Shown piece after piece: positions 60,880-64,000 of a stretch of DNA of 64,000 bases. The number at the start of each line of letters is the position of its first letter. The first letter of the stretch is position 1. Below the pieces are notes generated by a model. The model made no database searches. It saw only the letters and a program-made list of their open reading frames with translations, and had not been told where the DNA came from. The stretch comes from Hanstruepera flava (lineage in GTDB: Bacteria > Bacteroidota > Bacteroidia > Flavobacteriales > Flavobacteriaceae). The stretch is taken from positions 186,001 to 250,000 of the forward strand of contig NZ_JALJCW010000002.1 in the NCBI RefSeq assembly GCF_023634025.1, given 5' to 3'. A program made the position numbers and the translations under genes.

Positions 60880-61410
60880 ATGGGGTCATTTCTTAAAAAC
60901 CAAGATTTATGTGACCACAATGTTTTAAAGGTTGTATCTATAGGACGTCCACATTGGAAAAAAGGTTATGTTTATGCTTTAGATGCCCTTAAACTGTTAA
61001 AAGATTTGGGAATTTCTTTTCAATATACCCTAATTGAGGGATCTGGTGCCATTGAGTTTCAATACCAAGTTCATGATTTGGAGTTGGGTGATGAGGTGGA
61101 ACTATTAGGGAAGCTGTCTGATAATATGGTAGATGAATACTTTAATAATGCTGATGTGCTGTTGTTAACGAGTTTAGGCGAGTGTGAATTTGATATGGTG
61201 TTGAAAGCTATGGCGATTGAGACCTTGGTGTTAAGCACAAATTGTAACGGTATAAATGATTTGATTATTAATGGTGAGAACGGGTTTTTAGTACCCATAC
61301 GTAATGCGCAAGCAATAGCCGATACATTGGTTATGATAAAGAATCTGCCAAGAGAACAGTATAATTTTATCACTAAAACGGCTTTAAAAACTATACAAAG
61401 GAAGTTCTGA
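60880..61410 (+). pseudogene. C-terminal half of a GT4 glycosyltransferase, decayed
   Basis: 176 codons covering only the donor-binding half: VVSIGRPHWKKGYVYALDAL, LGKLSDNMVDEYFNNADVLL and NGINDLIINGENGFLVPIRN. The intact neighbour at 61473-62666 has the same stretch (TVARLHWKKGLEYTLEALAI, FTGRLSSEAVKEVLEASDIY). The E-x7-E donor motif is spoiled: where the neighbour has EGFCNAVLEAQAMG, this reads GECEFDMVLKAMA, losing the second Glu. No N-terminal domain precedes it. A remnant of a partial duplication. Confidence 0.78.
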
Positions 61411-61472
61411 AGAGCTTATGTAATTTGTGTTTAGTTGAGTTTGTATCAAAATATGAAAACAATAGTTAACCT

Positions 61473-62666
61473 ATGAAACAACGTATTGGTCTGGTATTAT
61501 CACAAATTCCTGGATATTCTGAAACCTTTTTTAGAAATAAAATAGCTGGTTTGCAAGCCGCAGATAAAACGGTTGTTTTGATAGTGACCGATACGGCGCC
61601 AAGTGAAAAGATTGTATTGGGATGTGAGATTGTTGTTGCACCATCATTTAAAGGTTCTAAATTGCGTGTGGGTATTCGCGTGTTAAAATCACTTTTCCAA
61701 GCACTTGTATTTGCACCAAAAAGCAGTTTACGTCATTTCCAATTAGATAGACAAGCCAATATTTCAGTACAAGAAAGTTTAAAACGATTAATACAAAATG
61801 CATTTTTTTTTAAACAGGATTTAGACTGGTTGCATTTTGGGTTTGGTATGTTAGCTGTTGGACGGGAGCATGTTTCTAAAACGATAAAAGCTCGTATGGC
61901 AGTGAGTTTCAGAGGGTTTGATTTGTATCTATCTCCTTTAAAACACCCCAATTGTTATGATTTGTTATTTAGCATGAAAACGGTGAGTTATCATGTACTG
62001 TCTCATAACATGCGAAGAGATTTGCACGCTTATGGAGTTCCTGAAGAAGCGATACAGGTTATTACCCCAGCTATTGATGTTTCGTTTTTTAATACTAAAA
62101 AGGAAAGATTGTTCAAAGAGCTGGACAAAACTATGCAAATTGTTACTGTAGCCCGTTTACATTGGAAGAAAGGTTTGGAGTATACCCTAGAAGCTTTGGC
62201 TATATTTAAACAACAAGGCGGGTTGTTTAATTATACCATTATAGGGTCTGGAGAGGATTATGAGCGTCTAGTGTTTGCGGTGCATCAATTGAAGTTAGAG
62301 GATGTTGTAACTTTTACAGGGCGCCTCTCATCAGAAGCTGTGAAAGAAGTTTTAGAAGCATCAGATATTTATTTGCAATATAGTATACAAGAAGGTTTTT
62401 GCAACGCTGTATTGGAAGCTCAAGCTATGGGCTTATTGTGCGTAGTGAGTAATGCGGAAGGTTTGGATGAAAATGTTCAGCATGGGCGAACAGGATGGGT
62501 GGTGCCTAAGCGTAAACCTCAAGCTTTGGCCGATTGTCTGTTGGAAATATTGCAAATGACGCCTTTGCATTGTAAACAAATCTCTAATGATGCTGTAAGT
62601 CGTGTACAACAACAATTTAATTTAGAACAACAGCAGCAATTATTTTTAGCATTTTATGAGAAATAA
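61473..62666 (+). CDS. GT4 family glycosyltransferase (WcaL/amylovoran type)
   Basis: 397 residues, intact GT-B. IGLVLSQIPGYSETFFRNKI at the start is the colanic-acid/amylovoran type; SFRGFDLYLSPLKHPN is the acceptor loop, ARLHWKKGLEYTLEAL opens the donor domain, and IQEGFCNAVLEAQAMGLLCV is the E-x7-E motif. Its donor half resembles the broken copy directly upstream. A short intergenic stretch separates it from the next methyltransferase. Confidence 0.89.
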   Translation: MKQRIGLVLSQIPGYSETFFRNKIAGLQAADKTVVLIVTDTAPSEKIVLGCEIVVAPSFKGSKLRVGIRVLKSLFQALVFAPKSSLRHFQLDRQANISVQESLKRLIQNAFFFKQDLDWLHFGFGMLAVGREHVSKTIKARMAVSFRGFDLYLSPLKHPNCYDLLFSMKTVSYHVLSHNMRRDLHAYGVPEEAIQVITPAIDVSFFNTKKERLFKELDKTMQIVTVARLHWKKGLEYTLEALAIFKQQGGLFNYTIIGSGEDYERLVFAVHQLKLEDVVTFTGRLSSEAVKEVLEASDIYLQYSIQEGFCNAVLEAQAMGLLCVVSNAEGLDENVQHGRTGWVVPKRKPQALADCLLEILQMTPLHCKQISNDAVSRVQQQFNLEQQQQLFLAFYEK

Positions 62667-62729
62667 AGCCCTTATATTGTGGTTTTTAAAACGAGAACTT
62701 TTATTATTGTATGATAAAACGTATGCGAT

Positions 62730-63479
62730 ATGACCTCTTATGAATGGTTTAGGTGGTTTACATTCCCACTTATGACGGTGCATTTAAAAACTGTACGGCA
62801 TGATATCCAGAAGCTTGTAGGTTTAAAACAATCTCCTGAAAGGACACTTTCTATATTGGATGTAGGGGGTAGGAAGTCACCTTATACCATAGGTGTGCCT
62901 GCTGCTATTACGTTATTGGATGTGCCCCAAGAAACAGGAGTTAAAGCTGATTTACATTTGGGTTTTACCCAAAAGATATTGTCTGATATCCAAATAAAAC
63001 GTAGCAATATAAGTGATTTGGTTATTCAAGACATGACACAATCTACCTTGCCTGATGCGAGTTATGATGCCGTTGTATCAATTGAAGTTATAGAGCATGT
63101 TCCCGAGGATGATTTGTTTGTAAAACATATATCTAGGGTCATTAAACCTGGGGGTTGGGTTTATTTAACGACGCCAAATGGCGACTTTATTAAGAATGAG
63201 GGGCCAGACAAGAACCCAGACCACATTCGACATTATACTAAAGTGGAATTAGAGCAATTATTGGCACGTTATTTTGATGAGGTGTCTGTACATTATGCTG
63301 TTAAAACAGGCCGTTTTCGGGTTTGGAGTTTAAAAAGTTTAAAAACTAAAAACCCCATACATATTCTGAAGACCCTTTTAGGTACATTTATTAACACCTA
63401 TGAGTCTAAAGGTTTAGAAAACAAACCTAAAGGGACAGCTCATTTGGTGGCTGTTGCTCATAAAAAAACAGTGATTTAA
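62730..63479 (+). CDS. Class I SAM-dependent methyltransferase
   Basis: 249 residues. The SAM loop is SILDVGGRKSPYTIGVPAAI near residues 39-58, with LLDVPQ carrying the ribose-binding Asp, then SYDAVVSIEVIEHVPEDDLF and VIKPGGWVYLTTPNGDF. This is the Methyltransf_11/23 pattern seen in O-antigen and capsule loci. The N-terminus (WFRWFTFPLMTVHLKTVR) is partly hydrophobic. Likely methylates a sugar of the polymer or its end. An FkbM gene follows after seven bases. Confidence 0.88.
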   Translation: MTSYEWFRWFTFPLMTVHLKTVRHDIQKLVGLKQSPERTLSILDVGGRKSPYTIGVPAAITLLDVPQETGVKADLHLGFTQKILSDIQIKRSNISDLVIQDMTQSTLPDASYDAVVSIEVIEHVPEDDLFVKHISRVIKPGGWVYLTTPNGDFIKNEGPDKNPDHIRHYTKVELEQLLARYFDEVSVHYAVKTGRFRVWSLKSLKTKNPIHILKTLLGTFINTYESKGLENKPKGTAHLVAVAHKKTVI

Positions 63480-63486
63480 TAAGTTT

Positions 63487-64000
63487 ATGATGTCTATAAA
63501 AACACTTTTACTATCTATAAAAAGAATCATCAAAGGAGAGCACAAACGATATATTCCCGTTAACCTTTGCGGGACATCTTTGCAGGTGCTGCCGGGAACT
63601 TGCAGAGCAAATCCAGATCAAGATGATGCTTGGTGGTTTTATTTATCTAAACATCATCATGTTATTTTTGATATAGGATGTAACATAGGTTATACGGCCT
63701 TGATAGGTTTGATTCATGATCCCAATAAAAAAATGATTTTGGTAGATCCCAATCCCAAAGCCTTGCAGAAAGCGGCTTTAAATATCATTAATAACGGTAT
63801 AGGGAATAAGGTTTATTATCAAGCAGCTTTTGTTGGTAATACGGTTGACGATACGGTTCGTTTCTATACAATTGGTGCAGGTGCAGCAGGGAGCATGTAT
63901 CCTACTCACGCAAAAACAGCGGCTTCTATGAATGCATTTATGGATGTTAAAACCATAACATTAGATCATCTTTTTATCTTCTATGACATGAAACCTGATT
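63487..64000 (+). CDS. FkbM family methyltransferase, 3' end outside window
   Basis: 171 codons are present up to the window edge, starting at ATG 63487 (a second ATG at 63490). The FkbM signature is visible: DDAWWFYLSKHHHVIFDIG, CNIGYTALIGLIHD (SAM loop), ILVDPNPKALQKAALNI, and GAAGSMYPTHAKT. FkbM enzymes O-methylate sugar or polyketide hydroxyls; in capsule loci they modify glycans. The continuation would carry the final third, including the usual LDVEG motif. Confidence 0.88.
   Translation, partial: MMSIKTLLLSIKRIIKGEHKRYIPVNLCGTSLQVLPGTCRANPDQDDAWWFYLSKHHHVIFDIGCNIGYTALIGLIHDPNKKMILVDPNPKALQKAALNIINNGIGNKVYYQAAFVGNTVDDTVRFYTIGAGAAGSMYPTHAKTAASMNAFMDVKTITLDHLFIFYDMKPD

Noticed and set aside
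1-64000. tRNA, rRNA, insertion sequences with transposase, prophage
   Set aside because: I looked for cloverleaf-like CCA ends, rRNA-like stretches and transposase motifs and recognised none; a covariance search would be needed to exclude a missed small RNA.

Overview
The window reads as chromosomal DNA of a marine-type member of the Flavobacteriaceae (Bacteroidota). The supporting evidence is low GC with A-rich start regions and no Shine-Dalgarno sites. Promoters follow the flavobacterial plan TTG-(17-23)-TAnnTTTG. There is a type IX secretion (T9SS) sorting domain, a long Bacteroidota-type SecA, and many intergenic hairpin repeats. No rRNA, tRNA, CRISPR array or classical insertion sequence was recognised.

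Region 1 (1-25055) is mostly housekeeping and envelope genes. It holds a PD40-propeller secreted protein (cut by the window edge), a MATE exporter, a PAP2 phosphatase, and a three-gene membrane glycosylation operon (GT2, LAB_N protein, GT39). MeaB GTPase with a DUF2911 protein follows, then an ECF sigma / anti-sigma / secreted adhesin-like operon and an M23 peptidase. Next come a large multidomain secreted protein ending in a dockerin and a small cohesin-like T9SS protein, then SecA, a DUF2795 protein, cobalamin adenosyltransferase, a methyltransferase and an ABC-F ATPase.

Region 2 (26338-64000, running off the end) is an exopolysaccharide or capsule locus, almost all on the + strand. A good promoter sits just upstream. 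The order is outer-membrane export lipoprotein (Wza-like), BY-kinase (Wzc-like), a UDP-sugar dehydrogenase and C4-epimerase pair, then an ABC-2 exporter (Wzm/Wzt). A tightly packed run of about 13 intact glycosyltransferases follows, with three sulfotransferases, an aminotransferase/acetyltransferase pair, a second acetyltransferase, an asparagine-synthase-like enzyme and three methyltransferases. Together these predict a sulfated, methylated, amino-sugar and uronate-containing polysaccharide exported by an ABC transporter.

The front of the polysaccharide locus (30935-39480) is riddled with palindromic repeats and three small cassette-like genes of nuclease or RNA-element type. A DUF559 endonuclease sits between inverted arms of a repeat that also exists without the gene. 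A GIY-YIG nuclease lies at a partial tandem duplication that copied the 5' end of the sugar epimerase gene. A four-helix-bundle (23S rRNA intervening-sequence type) gene flanked by a 23-bp inverted repeat has split wzm from wzt. These cassettes, and the shared frame of the hairpin repeats (GTCAT...ATCTC), are the most unusual content of the window.
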